Of a DNA stretch of 64,000 nt, positions 8,819 through 18,209 are shown piece by piece. The first letter of the stretch is position 1, and every line of letters starts with the position of its first letter. A program made the position numbers and the translations under genes. The notes beneath the pieces are model-generated. The model was not told the DNA's origin and made no database searches. It saw only the letters and a program-made list of their open reading frames with translations. Source of the stretch: Streptomyces bathyalis (lineage in GTDB: Bacteria; Actinomycetota; Actinomycetes; Streptomycetales; Streptomycetaceae); assembly GCF_015910445.1 (NCBI RefSeq), contig NZ_CP048882.1:4588001-4652000 (forward strand), read 5' to 3'.

Positions 8819-9762
8819 TCCTCACCGTCACCCCGAACCCGAGCCTGGACCGCACCTACGAACTGCCGGTCCTGGACCGCGGCTCCGTCCTGCGGGCGGT
8901 CACGGACCGGGTCGACCCCGGCGGCAAGGGCGTCAACGTCTCCCGCGCCGTGGCCGCCGCCGGTCACCGTACGGTCGCCGTCCTGCCGTTGGGTGGTCCG
9001 GAAGGCGCGCTGCTGTCACGGCTGCTCGGCGACCTCGGCATCGAGGTGTCCGGCGTCCCGGTGACCGGTTCGACCCGCGTCAACGCGACGCTGGTCGAGG
9101 CCGACGGCACCTTGACCAAGGTCAACGCGAGGGGCCCGGAGATCACGGGGACCGAGGCGGAGGCGCTGCTGGAGGCCGTACGCGCGCTGTCGGCGGACTC
9201 CGACTGGATCGCCTGCTGCGGCAGCCTGCCGCGGGGCCTGCCGCCCAACTGGTACGCCGAGTTGGTCGACCGTATCCACAGGGCGGGCGCGCGGATCGCC
9301 CTCGACACCTCCGGTGCGGCACTGACCGCCGCGCTTCCGGAACGTCCGGATGTCGTGAAGCCGAACACCGTCGAGCTCGCCGAGGCCGTCGGACGTCCCC
9401 TGGCCACCCTCGGCGACGCGGTGAAGGCGGCGGAGGAGCTGTGCGCACATGGCGCGCAGGCGGTCCTCGCCAGCCTCGGGGCGGACGGTCAGCTCCTCCT
9501 CGACGCGTCCGGAACGCACTTCGGCAGCGCGCCCGCAGATGTGGTCCGCAGCAACGTCGGCGCGGGCGACGCCTCGTTGGCGGGATTCCTCGCTGCCGGA
9601 GGGACAGGTCCTGCCGCTCTGGCGGCCGCTGTCGCACACGGCGCCGCCGCCGTGCAGTTGCCCGGCAGCGCCATGCCCACGCCCACCGATCTGGATCCCT
9701 CCGCGGTGGCGGTCACCGCGGACATTCCGCTGGACCGTGCACTGACGGAGCCGGCCCCGTGA
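8815..9762 (+). CDS. fruK: 1-phosphofructokinase
   Basis: 315 residues of the PfkB kinase family. ILTVTPNPSLDRTYEL opens the protein, GGKGVNVSRAVAAAG is the first PfkB signature, and GAGDASLAGFLA near the C-terminus carries the catalytic Asp and anion hole. It phosphorylates fructose 1-phosphate delivered by FruA to fructose 1,6-bisphosphate. The ATG overlaps the fruR stop (ATGA), giving translational coupling. fruA follows after 78 bases. Confidence 0.95.
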   Translation: MILTVTPNPSLDRTYELPVLDRGSVLRAVTDRVDPGGKGVNVSRAVAAAGHRTVAVLPLGGPEGALLSRLLGDLGIEVSGVPVTGSTRVNATLVEADGTLTKVNARGPEITGTEAEALLEAVRALSADSDWIACCGSLPRGLPPNWYAELVDRIHRAGARIALDTSGAALTAALPERPDVVKPNTVELAEAVGRPLATLGDAVKAAEELCAHGAQAVLASLGADGQLLLDASGTHFGSAPADVVRSNVGAGDASLAGFLAAGGTGPAALAAAVAHGAAAVQLPGSAMPTPTDLDPSAVAVTADIPLDRALTEPAP

Positions 9763-9840
9763 ACGCCCACGTGAACTCCCGAACCCTCAGGTCCCCGACA
9801 CCGTCCGGCAGGGCGGCCATCGAGCAAGGAGAGCCGCGCG

Positions 9841-11886
9841 ATGAGTGAGTTGATCACCGCGGAACTGGTCGACCTCGACCTGTCCCCCGAGACAAAGGAA
9901 GCAGCCGTCCGTTCGCTTGCCGAGCGGCTGGTGGCCGCCGGCCGCGTCACCGACCTCGACGGCTTTCTCGCCGACGTGGCCGCCCGCGAGGCCCAGATGC
10001 CGACCGGTCTCGACGGCGGAATCGGCATCCCCCACTGCCGCAGCGAACACGTCACCGCACCGACGCTTGCATTCGGACGCAGCGCGGAGGGCATCGACTT
10101 CGGCGCGGCCGACGGCCCCGCCGACCTGATCTTCCTGATAGCCGCCCCGTCCGGAGCCGACAACGACCACCTGACCATCCTGTCGACCCTGGCCCGGCGG
10201 CTCATGGACGAGGACTTCACGAACGCGCTGCGCGGAGAGCAGTCCCCGGACGCCGTCGCCGCCCTGATCCGCGGCGAGGAGCCCTCGCCGGCGCCGGTAC
10301 CGGTACCTGAGACCGCCGAGGCCGAGACCGCGGCTGAGACCGTGACGGAGGCCGACGGCGACGACGACGAGGACGAGGGGCAGGCATCGGCACCCTTCCG
10401 CATCGTCGCCGTGACCTCGTGCCCCACCGGGATCGCCCACACCTACATGGCTGCCGAGTCCCTGCAGAAGGCCGGTGAGGCCGAGGGTGCCGAGGTCGTG
10501 GTGGAGACGCAGGGCTCGGGTGGGTTCACCAGGCTGGACCCGGCCGACATCGCCGCCGCGGACGGTGTGATCTTCGCGCACGACGTCGGGGTGCGGGAGC
10601 AGGACAGGTTCGCGGGGAAGCCCACCGTCGACGTCGGCGTGAAGGCCGCCATCAACCGGCCCGCGGAACTCATCGCCGAAGTACGCGGAAAGGCCCGGCG
10701 CGGCGAGGTCACCGGACCCGCCGGGGAAGGGGAGCCCACGGAGACGCCGGAGGCCCGCGGGGAGCACTTCGGTACGCGGCTGCGCAAGTGGCTGATGACC
10801 GGCGTGAGTTACATGGTGCCGTTCGTCGCCGCGGGCGGGCTTCTGATGGCGATCGCCTTCGCCATCGGCGGCTACGAGATCAACAAGGCGCCGTCGGTCG
10901 CCGAGCACTTCGGCTGGACCGAGGTCGCCAGTTGGGCCGCCCTGCTCTTCCAGACCGGCGGCGCCGCCTTCGAGTTCCTCGTCCCGGTCCTCGCCGGTTA
11001 CATCGCGTACGGCATGGTCGACAGGCCCGGTCTCGTGCCCGGCATCGTCGGCGGCTCCGTCGCGATGACCATCAACGCGGGATTCCTCGGCGGACTGGTC
11101 GCCGGCCTGATCGCCGGCGCGGTGGTGATGGCGATTCAGCGGCTGCGCATCCCGCCTGTGCTGCGCGGCGTCATGCCGGTGGTCGTGATCCCGCTGCTCT
11201 CGTCGGTCGCCGTCGGCTTTCTGATGTTCGTCGTGGTCGGCAAGCCGATCGCCGCGGCGCAGAAGGGCATGACCGACTGGCTGGGCGGGCTCTCGGGCGG
11301 AAACGCCGTGCTGCTCGGTGTGCTGCTCGGTCTGATGATGTGCTTCGACCTGGGCGGTCCGGTCAACAAGGTCGCGTACACCTTCGCGGTCGGCGGTCTC
11401 ACGCACCCCTCGGACGGCAGTCTCACGGTCATGGCCGCGGTGATGGGCGCGGGCATGGTGCCGCCGCTCGGCATGGCCCTGGCGACCACGGTGCGAGGGA
11501 AGCTGTTCACCAGGACGGAGCGGGAGAACGGCAAGGCCGCCTGGGTGCTGGGGGCGTCGTTCATCAGCGAGGGCGCCATTCCGTTCGCCGCTGCCGACCC
11601 GTTGCGGGTGATCCCCGCCTCGATGGCGGGCGGCGCCGTCACCGGTGCGCTGACCACCGCGTTCGGCTGCACTCTCCGCGCGCCGCACGGCGGTGTCTTC
11701 GTCGTGCCTCTGATCGGCCAGCCGCTGCTGTACCTGGTGGCCGTCGCGGCCGGCACGTTCGTCACCGGCGGCCTCGTCATCCTCCTCAAGCGCCGCCGGA
11801 ACACGCCCGGTTCAGCAACGGAGACTGCCTCCGCCGCTGCGCCGTCCGAGTCCGAGCAGGCGTCCAGGGAGTCGGTCCCGGTCTGA
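9841..11886 (+). CDS. fruA: Fructose PTS transporter, EIIABC fusion
   Basis: 681 residues in three parts. The EIIA domain (about 1-150) has the phospho-acceptor His65 in GIPHCRSEHV. An acidic Pro/Glu linker follows. The EIIB domain (about 184-285) has its active cysteine at residue 194 in VTSCPTGIAHTYMAA. The membrane EIIC domain (about 310-660) has several hydrophobic spans, FDLGGPVNKVAYTF and EGAIPFAAADP. It imports fructose and phosphorylates it to fructose 1-phosphate using PEP-derived phosphate through enzyme I (ptsI, just downstream) and HPr. HPr is not encoded in this window. A good ribosome site (AAGGAGAG) precedes the ATG. Confidence 0.95.
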   Translation: MSELITAELVDLDLSPETKEAAVRSLAERLVAAGRVTDLDGFLADVAAREAQMPTGLDGGIGIPHCRSEHVTAPTLAFGRSAEGIDFGAADGPADLIFLIAAPSGADNDHLTILSTLARRLMDEDFTNALRGEQSPDAVAALIRGEEPSPAPVPVPETAEAETAAETVTEADGDDDEDEGQASAPFRIVAVTSCPTGIAHTYMAAESLQKAGEAEGAEVVVETQGSGGFTRLDPADIAAADGVIFAHDVGVREQDRFAGKPTVDVGVKAAINRPAELIAEVRGKARRGEVTGPAGEGEPTETPEARGEHFGTRLRKWLMTGVSYMVPFVAAGGLLMAIAFAIGGYEINKAPSVAEHFGWTEVASWAALLFQTGGAAFEFLVPVLAGYIAYGMVDRPGLVPGIVGGSVAMTINAGFLGGLVAGLIAGAVVMAIQRLRIPPVLRGVMPVVVIPLLSSVAVGFLMFVVVGKPIAAAQKGMTDWLGGLSGGNAVLLGVLLGLMMCFDLGGPVNKVAYTFAVGGLTHPSDGSLTVMAAVMGAGMVPPLGMALATTVRGKLFTRTERENGKAAWVLGASFISEGAIPFAAADPLRVIPASMAGGAVTGALTTAFGCTLRAPHGGVFVVPLIGQPLLYLVAVAAGTFVTGGLVILLKRRRNTPGSATETASAAAPSESEQASRESVPV

Positions 11887-11969
11887 GCGGCACAGCACGG
11901 AGGGCCCGGGCTCCGGGTGCCCTTCGTGCTGCTCCACGCCGTCGACGAACCATGCCGGAGGAGATCTTC

Positions 11970-12080
11970 ATGGCTCTGCAAACCCACCTCGCCGGTGCGC
12001 GCAGCGGGCCGCGCGCCCGCCCTTCCGCACCACTCGTACAAGCCACCGCCCGCGTCGCCGACACCGAGGAGCAGCTGTGA
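11970..12080 (+). CDS. 36-residue ORF coupled to ptsI
   Basis: An ATG at 11970 has a strong GGAGGAG ribosome site seven bases upstream. It opens a 36-codon frame beginning MALQTHLAGARSGPR and ending at a TGA that overlaps the ptsI GTG (GTGA). ptsI itself has no good ribosome site of its own, because the bases before its GTG lie inside this ORF. The ORF therefore probably drives enzyme I translation by coupling. The peptide is basic and Ala/Arg rich with no recognisable domain. It could be a real small protein or only a leader. Confidence 0.5.
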   Translation: MALQTHLAGARSGPRARPSAPLVQATARVADTEEQL

Positions 12081-13741
12081 CGACTGCCGTGTTGACGGGG
12101 ATCGGGGTCAGTGCGGGAAGCGCGGCCGGTGAAGTCGCCCGCATGGCACCGGCACCCGCCCTGCCCGAGGCCCGCGCCCTCACCGAGGCGGACGTGCCGG
12201 CCGAGGTCGCCGCCGCACGCGGCGCGCTGGGCCAGGTCGCCGAGGACCTGGAGCGGCGGGCCGGCGCCGTCACGGGGGACGCCGCCGACGTGCTGTCCGC
12301 CCAGTCGATGATGGTCGCGGACCCGGCGCTCGGCGACCAGGTCGAGGCCCGGATACGGTCCGGCGCCGACGGGGCGCACGCGATCGCCGCCGCCTTCGGC
12401 GAGTTCCGTGCCGCGCTGGAGCAGGCGGGCGGCTACTTCGCCGAGAGGGTGGCCGACCTCGACGATCTGCGTGACCGGTCGGTGGCCTCGCTCCTGGGAC
12501 TGCCGATGCCGGGGCTGCCGGATCCAGGACGCCCCTACGTCCTGGTCGCCGCCGACCTCGCTCCCGCGGACACCGCACTGCTCGACCCGTCCCAGGCCCT
12601 GGCCCTGGTCACCGAGCGGGGCGGGCCGACAAGCCACACCGCCATCCTCGCCAAGACCCTCGGCCTGCCCGCCGTGGTCGCCTGCGACGGGGCCGGCACG
12701 CTCACCGACGGGCGTCCGGTTCTGGTGGACGGCGCGGCCGGTGCCGTACATGTCGATCCGCCGCCGCACGCCGTGACGGAGGCAGCCGAACGCGAGCAGG
12801 AGCGGCGCCGCCTGGCGGAGTCGGTGAGCGGGCCGGGCCGTACGGCCGACGGTCATCCGGTGAAGCTGCTGGTCAACCTCGGCGCATCGAACGAGCTGCC
12901 GGCCGCGGCGGCGGCGGACAGCGAGGGCGTGGGTCTCTTCCGCACCGAGTTCCTCTATCTCGACCGCGCCCAAGCCCCTTCCGCGGCAGAACAAGTCGCC
13001 GCCTACCGGGAGGTGTTCACCGCGTTCGCGGGCCGCGGTGTCGTCGTCCGCACGCTTGACGCCGGTGCGGACAAGCCGCTGCCGTTCGCCACCGCGGCGG
13101 ACGAGCAGAACCCGGCTCTGGGAGTACGCGGCCTGCGCACCGCCACCCGCGACCCGGAGCTGTTGCGGACGCAGCTCGCCGCCATCGCCGAAGCGGCAGC
13201 GGACAGCGGTGCCGAGGTCCGGGTGATGGCCCCCATGGTCTCGGTGCCCCGCGAGGCCGCCGCCTTTGCCGAGCAGGTACGCGCACACGGCCTGCGGGCT
13301 GCCGGCGCCATGGTGGAGGTACCGGCCGCGGCGCTGCGCGCCGGGGAGCTGGCTCAGGTGTGCGACTTCCTCAGCATCGGCACCAACGACCTTGCTCAGT
13401 ACGCGTTTGCCGCTGACCGGACCCTCGGCGAGCTGGCCGAGTTCCTCGACCCCTGGCAGCCCGCCCTGCTGGACCTCGTACGCATGGCGGCCGACGCGGG
13501 CGCGCGGCACGGGCGGCCCGTCGGCGTGTGCGGAGAGTCGGCCGCCGACCCGGCGTTGGCCCTGGTGCTCGTCGGCCTCGGGGTGAGCAGCCTGTCAGCG
13601 GCGCCGAGTTGTCTGAGCGACGTACGAACAGCCCTGGCGGCGCGGACACTTGAGGACTGCCGCGTGCTGGCCGGCATCGCCCTCTCGGCGCCGGATGCCA
13701 CAAGCGCACGCGCAAGGGTGCTGGCGGAGATCGCCGCGTAG
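12077..13741 (+). CDS. ptsI: PTS enzyme I (phosphoenolpyruvate-protein phosphotransferase)
   Basis: 554 residues, normal for enzyme I. The phosphorylated histidine is His187 in GGPTSHTAILAKTLGLPAVV. PEP-binding barrel motifs follow: GVGLFRTEFLYLDR, GADKPLPF, FLSIGTNDLAQYAFAADR and the catalytic VGVCGESAADP. It takes phosphate from PEP and passes it to HPr in the cytoplasm, feeding FruA. The GTG start overlaps the preceding 36-codon ORF. Placement next to fruKA gives one fructose-uptake locus. Confidence 0.95.
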   Translation: MTTAVLTGIGVSAGSAAGEVARMAPAPALPEARALTEADVPAEVAAARGALGQVAEDLERRAGAVTGDAADVLSAQSMMVADPALGDQVEARIRSGADGAHAIAAAFGEFRAALEQAGGYFAERVADLDDLRDRSVASLLGLPMPGLPDPGRPYVLVAADLAPADTALLDPSQALALVTERGGPTSHTAILAKTLGLPAVVACDGAGTLTDGRPVLVDGAAGAVHVDPPPHAVTEAAEREQERRRLAESVSGPGRTADGHPVKLLVNLGASNELPAAAAADSEGVGLFRTEFLYLDRAQAPSAAEQVAAYREVFTAFAGRGVVVRTLDAGADKPLPFATAADEQNPALGVRGLRTATRDPELLRTQLAAIAEAAADSGAEVRVMAPMVSVPREAAAFAEQVRAHGLRAAGAMVEVPAAALRAGELAQVCDFLSIGTNDLAQYAFAADRTLGELAEFLDPWQPALLDLVRMAADAGARHGRPVGVCGESAADPALALVLVGLGVSSLSAAPSCLSDVRTALAARTLEDCRVLAGIALSAPDATSARARVLAEIAA

Positions 13742-13767
13742 CGGTGGACGGCGCCGCACGACGCGGA

Positions 13768-13802
13768 CGGGTGCCCCGGGGTGCGACACCCCGGGGCACC
13801 CG
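13768..13802. terminator. Hairpin between convergent ptsI and carboxylic acid reductase genes
   Basis: CGGGTGCCCCGGGGTG and its reverse complement form a 16-bp perfect stem around a 3-nt loop (CGA). It lies between the ptsI stop and the minus-strand gene end at 13863 and can serve both directions. Confidence 0.8.
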
Positions 13803-13862
13803 TCGTCCTTGCGGTGGGGGCGGTGGCGTCCGCGCGGCAGCGGTACCCGCCGTGCCGCAGCC

Positions 13863-16800
13863 TCAGAGCAGTCCGACGTGCTCGAGGTCGGCGACGTACT
13901 TGGTGATGAGCGAGGGCCGCAGGACGGGGATTTCGCCGTCCCGTCCGACTCCGGCCTCCCGCACCGCTGCGCCGAACCGGTCCGCGGGGATGCCCGACGC
14001 CGGAACGGGACGCTGCGGCTCACGGAAGGCGTCCATCAGCGGAAGCAACGAGTGCTGCCGCTGATGCTCCGGCAGGCCACGCAGGGCGGTCTCGATGCGC
14101 GCGGCCCACTCGCCGTATTCGTCGATGTGCTGGATGCGCCGTCCTCCTTCGGCGAGCCAGTCCACGAGGACGTCGAGCGAGACGCCGTGGTCCTGAGCGT
14201 TGACGACGTTGTAGGTGTGGAACCCCTCGACGACGCGCCCGCCGATCGTCGTGACGGCCTCGGCGGTGAAGTCGGCGGGCAGCCCGTGGAATCCGGCCCG
14301 CGGACGGTCGCCTCCGGAGCCGGTGCGGTAGAAGGAACGCGGGGCGATGCCCGTCGCGGCCAGGCTGAGCAGCAGGCGCGTGAACAGGTCGGGCACGTTC
14401 AGCTGCCCCTGATACTCGCTGTGCGCGAGGATCATGTCCGAGCGGAAGACCGCGCAGGGCAGCCCGCACAGGTCATGGGCCTCGCGGAGCAGCACCTCGC
14501 CGGCCCACTTGCTCGTGCCGTAGCCCCCGGCGTACGCACTGTCGAGACGGCGGACGGGGACGGCGCTGCGGATGTCGGCGTCCTCGGAGAGGGGCGCTCC
14601 CGCGAGCTGGGTTCCCACGGCCACGCTGGAGAGGAACACGAAGGGCTTGATCCGGGTGGTGATCGCCAGCCGGACAAGTTCGGCCGTGCCCGCCACATTG
14701 GGGCCGAACAGCTGCTCATAGGGCAGGACATGGTTCACGAGGGCGGCCGGATGGGCGATGAGATCGACATCGGTCGCGAGCTGGTTCCACGTCTCATCGT
14801 CCAGGCCCATGTTCCGCTCGGCGATGTCGCCGGCGAGCACCTGAAGACGGCCTGCGGCTGCCGACTCCCGGTAGCGCGCGAGGAGTTCGGCGTCGCCGCT
14901 GTCGAAGGCCGCGTCGAGACGCCGTCGCGCCGCCTCGGCGCTGCTTCCGCGCACGACGCAGATCAGGGTGCCGCCGGACTCGGCGAGCCGCTCCAGCCAT
15001 TCGAGGCACATGAACCGGCCGAGGTAGCCGTTGGCCCCGGTCAGCAGGACCGTCCGTACGGCGTCTCCGGGGCCCGGCCGGGGGAGCTCCTTGGCCCTGG
15101 CGAGGACTTCGGCGTCGACCAGCGCCGCCAGGTCCAGGTCGCCGGTGCCCACTTCCGTGGCGTCCGCTCCGTGCACGGCGGCGAAGGAGGGCCGGTCGTG
15201 GCCGGAGTCGAGGCGCTGCTCGATGTGGCGGGAGAGTTGCCGCAGATCGGTCGCCGGGCTGGTGACGACCGACACCGGGACGTCCACCTCGTAGATGTCG
15301 CCGAGGAGCCGGCAGAAGGAGACCGCGGAGAGCGAGTCGCCGCCCAGGTCGGTGAAGTGCACCCCGGGATCGAGGTCCGTGGAGGAGCAGCCCAGTAGGC
15401 ACTTGGCGGCCCGGCCGACTGTCTCCAGCACCGGCCGTCCCCGTCCTTCGCGGCGCAGGGCACGCAGTTCGCTCGCCTGCCGCGAGGCGAGGTCGGCGTA
15501 CATCTGCTCCAGCCGCTCGCCGTAGCGTTCCTTGACCCTGGGGCGCGCCAGTTTGCCGGCGTCGCTGAGGAGGCCGTTCCGTGTGGAGAAGGGTTCGGTC
15601 TCCACGATGAAGTCACGTGGAATCTCGTATGAGTTGAGGCCCGCCTCCTTCGCGGTCCGCTGGAGTTCGGCGCTCAGTGAGGACTTGAGCGCGGCCTCGC
15701 TGTCCTGTGCGGCCTCGATCGCCTCCGGCGTGGGCACGACGGCGGCGAGGAGGTAGGAGCGTTCGCTGCTTCCGTGGACGAAGATCTGCCGGATCAGCGG
15801 ACTGGCGGCGAAGACGGTCTCCAGCCGCGAGATGGCCACGAGCTCGCCCTGCGACAGCTTCAGCACGTTCTTGGTGCGGTCGACGTAGACGTACTCGTCC
15901 GGACCGGTCTGCGCCATGATGTCGCCGGTCTTGTAGAAGCCCTCCTCATCGAAGGCTTCCGCGGTGGCTTCGGGCCGCTTGTAGTAGCCAGCCATGACCA
16001 TTTCGGTCTTGATCCTCAACTCGCCCCGCGGGTAGGGCGAGTCGGTCCGGAAGTACCCCAGTTCGGGCACGTCCACGAGCTTGTGGTCGATCACCACCGG
16101 AGCAATCTTGTGGCCGGTGGTGATCATCCCGGCCTCCGTGGCGCCGTAGCCGTCGTGCGGCTTCAGCTCCAGACACGACTCCAGGAAGGCGGCCGTCTCC
16201 GAGTCCAGCGGTGCGCTGCCCGACATGACCCGCACGATCCGGCCGCCGAGCATCTCCTCCCGCATCTCGGTCAGTAACTCCGCCTCGGCAAGGGCGGGTT
16301 CACGCCCTGTGACCACCCGCCGGTCGACTTCGCTCTGGTACTGCTGGAAGAGCATCTCGGAGACCCGGGGCACCAGCATCAGGTCCGTGGGGCGGGCGAG
16401 TGACATGTCCTCGAACAGGGTCGACAGGTCGCTCTTCGCCGTGAAGTAGTGGATGCCGCCCGCGCTGAGCGTGCTGAACAACGTGTAGCGCCCGGCGAGA
16501 TGGCTCATGGGCAGGAAGTTGAGGCTGATCACGGGGGTGTCGGTCTTGCGCCACGAAGCGCCCCACAGATAGGTGGCCAATCGCTGGGTGTACATGGCGC
16601 CCTTGGGTGCACCGGTGCTTCCGGAGGTGTAGAGCAGCGAGGTCAGTGACTGCTCGTCCACGGTGGTGCACAGCGGCGCCGGGGGCAGCGTGTGACCGCG
16701 TTCGAGCATCGCCGTGAGGGTGTCGATGGCCACGGGTGAACCGGCGGCGGCCAGCCGTCCGGCTGCCGCCTCGAAGCGCTCGCGCTGCTCGTCCACGCCC

Positions 16801-17417
16801 ATGTCGCAGTCGAGCACGACCAGCCGCCGCAACGACTCGCTGCCAAGGGCCAGTTCGACGGCCGTCTCCAGGAGTTCGGCGCTGGCCGCGAGGATCAGCG
16901 GGGCCGACTCCGCGACGATCGGCCCGAGCTCGGCGAGGGTGGCGCTGAAGTGCAGGGGTACGGAGACCAGCCCCAGGTGGATGCACGCCAGATCGACCGT
17001 GGCGTAATCGCCGCTGGTGAAGCCCAGCGTGCACACGAAGTCCCCGGCGGCGACCGGGGACTTCGCATCGTTCGTCAGCTCGCTCGCGAGGGCCTGGATT
17101 CTCTGCGAGACCTCGCGGTAGGTGATGGTCCTGAACTCCGGGAGCAGTTCGGTCATGGTGCGGCCCGTGCGCGGGTCCTTCGCCAACTTCTTTACGCGCT
17201 CTCCGAAGGCGGGCCGGTCGGCGTATCCCTCCAGGACCGTGGCCATGATCCGCGGGAGCCCCATGCCGGGTGCCCGTATCGCCTCGGTGACCTCGTCCAG
17301 CGGCTTCGCCTGCTGGAACTGCCGGTCGGTCGCGTACAGTTCAGCGGCGCGACGCTCCGCGGGGGAGAGCGGCGCCTGATCGTCACCCTCGCTGCCGGAC
17401 TGCGCGTTGACTGCCAT
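13863..17417 (-). CDS. car: Carboxylic acid reductase (ATP/NADPH-dependent)
   Basis: 1184 residues with the three-part CAR architecture. The adenylation domain has its P-loop TSLLYTSGSTGAPKGAMY at about 258-275 and DGYGATEAG. A carrier domain has the phosphopantetheine serine at about residue 694 in FTDLGGDSLSAVSF. The C-terminal thioester reductase has a Rossmann motif VLLTGANGYLGRF at about 790 and an extended-SDR active site. The family activates a carboxylic acid with ATP, loads it on the carrier arm and reduces it with NADPH to the aldehyde. It needs a phosphopantetheinyl transferase encoded elsewhere. A TTA codon lies at plus positions 16275-16277, which makes expression potentially bldA dependent. 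A TetR gene lies 148 bases upstream on the same strand. Confidence 0.93.
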   Translation of the reverse strand: MAVNAQSGSEGDDQAPLSPAERRAAELYATDRQFQQAKPLDEVTEAIRAPGMGLPRIMATVLEGYADRPAFGERVKKLAKDPRTGRTMTELLPEFRTITYREVSQRIQALASELTNDAKSPVAAGDFVCTLGFTSGDYATVDLACIHLGLVSVPLHFSATLAELGPIVAESAPLILAASAELLETAVELALGSESLRRLVVLDCDMGVDEQRERFEAAAGRLAAAGSPVAIDTLTAMLERGHTLPPAPLCTTVDEQSLTSLLYTSGSTGAPKGAMYTQRLATYLWGASWRKTDTPVISLNFLPMSHLAGRYTLFSTLSAGGIHYFTAKSDLSTLFEDMSLARPTDLMLVPRVSEMLFQQYQSEVDRRVVTGREPALAEAELLTEMREEMLGGRIVRVMSGSAPLDSETAAFLESCLELKPHDGYGATEAGMITTGHKIAPVVIDHKLVDVPELGYFRTDSPYPRGELRIKTEMVMAGYYKRPEATAEAFDEEGFYKTGDIMAQTGPDEYVYVDRTKNVLKLSQGELVAISRLETVFAASPLIRQIFVHGSSERSYLLAAVVPTPEAIEAAQDSEAALKSSLSAELQRTAKEAGLNSYEIPRDFIVETEPFSTRNGLLSDAGKLARPRVKERYGERLEQMYADLASRQASELRALRREGRGRPVLETVGRAAKCLLGCSSTDLDPGVHFTDLGGDSLSAVSFCRLLGDIYEVDVPVSVVTSPATDLRQLSRHIEQRLDSGHDRPSFAAVHGADATEVGTGDLDLAALVDAEVLARAKELPRPGPGDAVRTVLLTGANGYLGRFMCLEWLERLAESGGTLICVVRGSSAEAARRRLDAAFDSGDAELLARYRESAAAGRLQVLAGDIAERNMGLDDETWNQLATDVDLIAHPAALVNHVLPYEQLFGPNVAGTAELVRLAITTRIKPFVFLSSVAVGTQLAGAPLSEDADIRSAVPVRRLDSAYAGGYGTSKWAGEVLLREAHDLCGLPCAVFRSDMILAHSEYQGQLNVPDLFTRLLLSLAATGIAPRSFYRTGSGGDRPRAGFHGLPADFTAEAVTTIGGRVVEGFHTYNVVNAQDHGVSLDVLVDWLAEGGRRIQHIDEYGEWAARIETALRGLPEHQRQHSLLPLMDAFREPQRPVPASGIPADRFGAAVREAGVGRDGEIPVLRPSLITKYVADLEHVGLL

Positions 17418-17565
17418 TCCGTCTCCTGTTCGCCGTTACAGCGTGTATTGGTCGGACGGACCCTACGCACACAGCCGTGCACTGTGGCCGAACCGGTAAC
17501 GGTCGTGCGCAGTCGATCAGGGAGACGGGCGGGGCCCCTGGGCCGGGCGGGACGGGCGGGGTCCG

Positions 17566-18162
17566 TCAGCCGGGCACCTGCTGGGCGGCGCGGACAAGGG
17601 CGGCCGCTGCCGTGGCCGCCGCCAGCACGGGACGGGTGGAGCGCGCCGAGCGGCCGAGCATGAAGGCGCCTTCCAGCGTGGCGATGACCGACAACGCCGT
17701 GTCGTGGGCGGTGGATTCGTGGATCCCGCAAGCCGCGTAGTAGCCGGCAAGGCGGTCGGTCCAGCTCGCGAAGACCTCCTCGGTGACCCGGCGCAACGCG
17801 TCATGGGTGCTGGCGACCTCCAGGGCGATGGTCGCGATCGGGCAGGGATCGGCGTAGTCGAGCGAGTGCAGGGTCTCGGCGGCGGCGGTGAAGGCCTCGC
17901 TGGTGGCGAGGGCAGGGTCGCTCCGCTCGTCCGGTGCGGCGAAGAGTTCACCGATGAGGCGCAGGTAGGCCGCGCCGGTGGTCCGGATGACCTCCTCCGC
18001 CAGCTGCGCCTTGCCGCCCGGGAAGAAGTGGTACGCCGAGCCGTACGGGGCCTCCGCGGCGGCGACGATCTGCTTCATGCCCGTGGCGGCGTACCCCTGA
18101 CGTCGGAAGAGTTCGGTAGCCGCCCTCAGGATGCGACTTCTCGTGTCGCCGGCCGTCCTCAT
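17566..18162 (-). CDS. TetR/AcrR regulator (LmrA/YxaF-like)
   Basis: 198 residues. The HTH (TRSRILRAATELFRRQGYAATG, QIVAAAEAPYGSAYHFFPGGKAQLAEEVI) is typical of the LmrA/YxaF branch of TetR repressors, including the PYGSAYHFFPGGK turn. It is divergent from the alpha/beta hydrolase gene at 18210 and co-directional with the downstream car gene. The 48-bp divergent gap holds a palindrome (18179-18196) resembling LmrA/QacR-type operators. It therefore probably represses itself, the hydrolase and perhaps car. Confidence 0.9.
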   Translation of the reverse strand: MRTAGDTRSRILRAATELFRRQGYAATGMKQIVAAAEAPYGSAYHFFPGGKAQLAEEVIRTTGAAYLRLIGELFAAPDERSDPALATSEAFTAAAETLHSLDYADPCPIATIALEVASTHDALRRVTEEVFASWTDRLAGYYAACGIHESTAHDTALSVIATLEGAFMLGRSARSTRPVLAAATAAAALVRAAQQVPG

Positions 18163-18178
18163 GCTCGGTACTCTCTCA

Positions 18179-18196
18179 CTAGATCGGTCTATCTAG
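18179..18196. promoter_or_regulatory. Palindromic operator CTAGAT-N6-ATCTAG
   Basis: A 6-bp perfect inverted repeat around CGGTCT lies between the divergent TetR and hydrolase genes. The internal AGATCGGTCTATCT resembles the TAGACCGATCTA-type sites bound by LmrA/YxaF-like repressors. Occupancy would block both promoters. Confidence 0.6.
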
Positions 18197-18209
18197 AAGG
18201 CGGGGTCCC

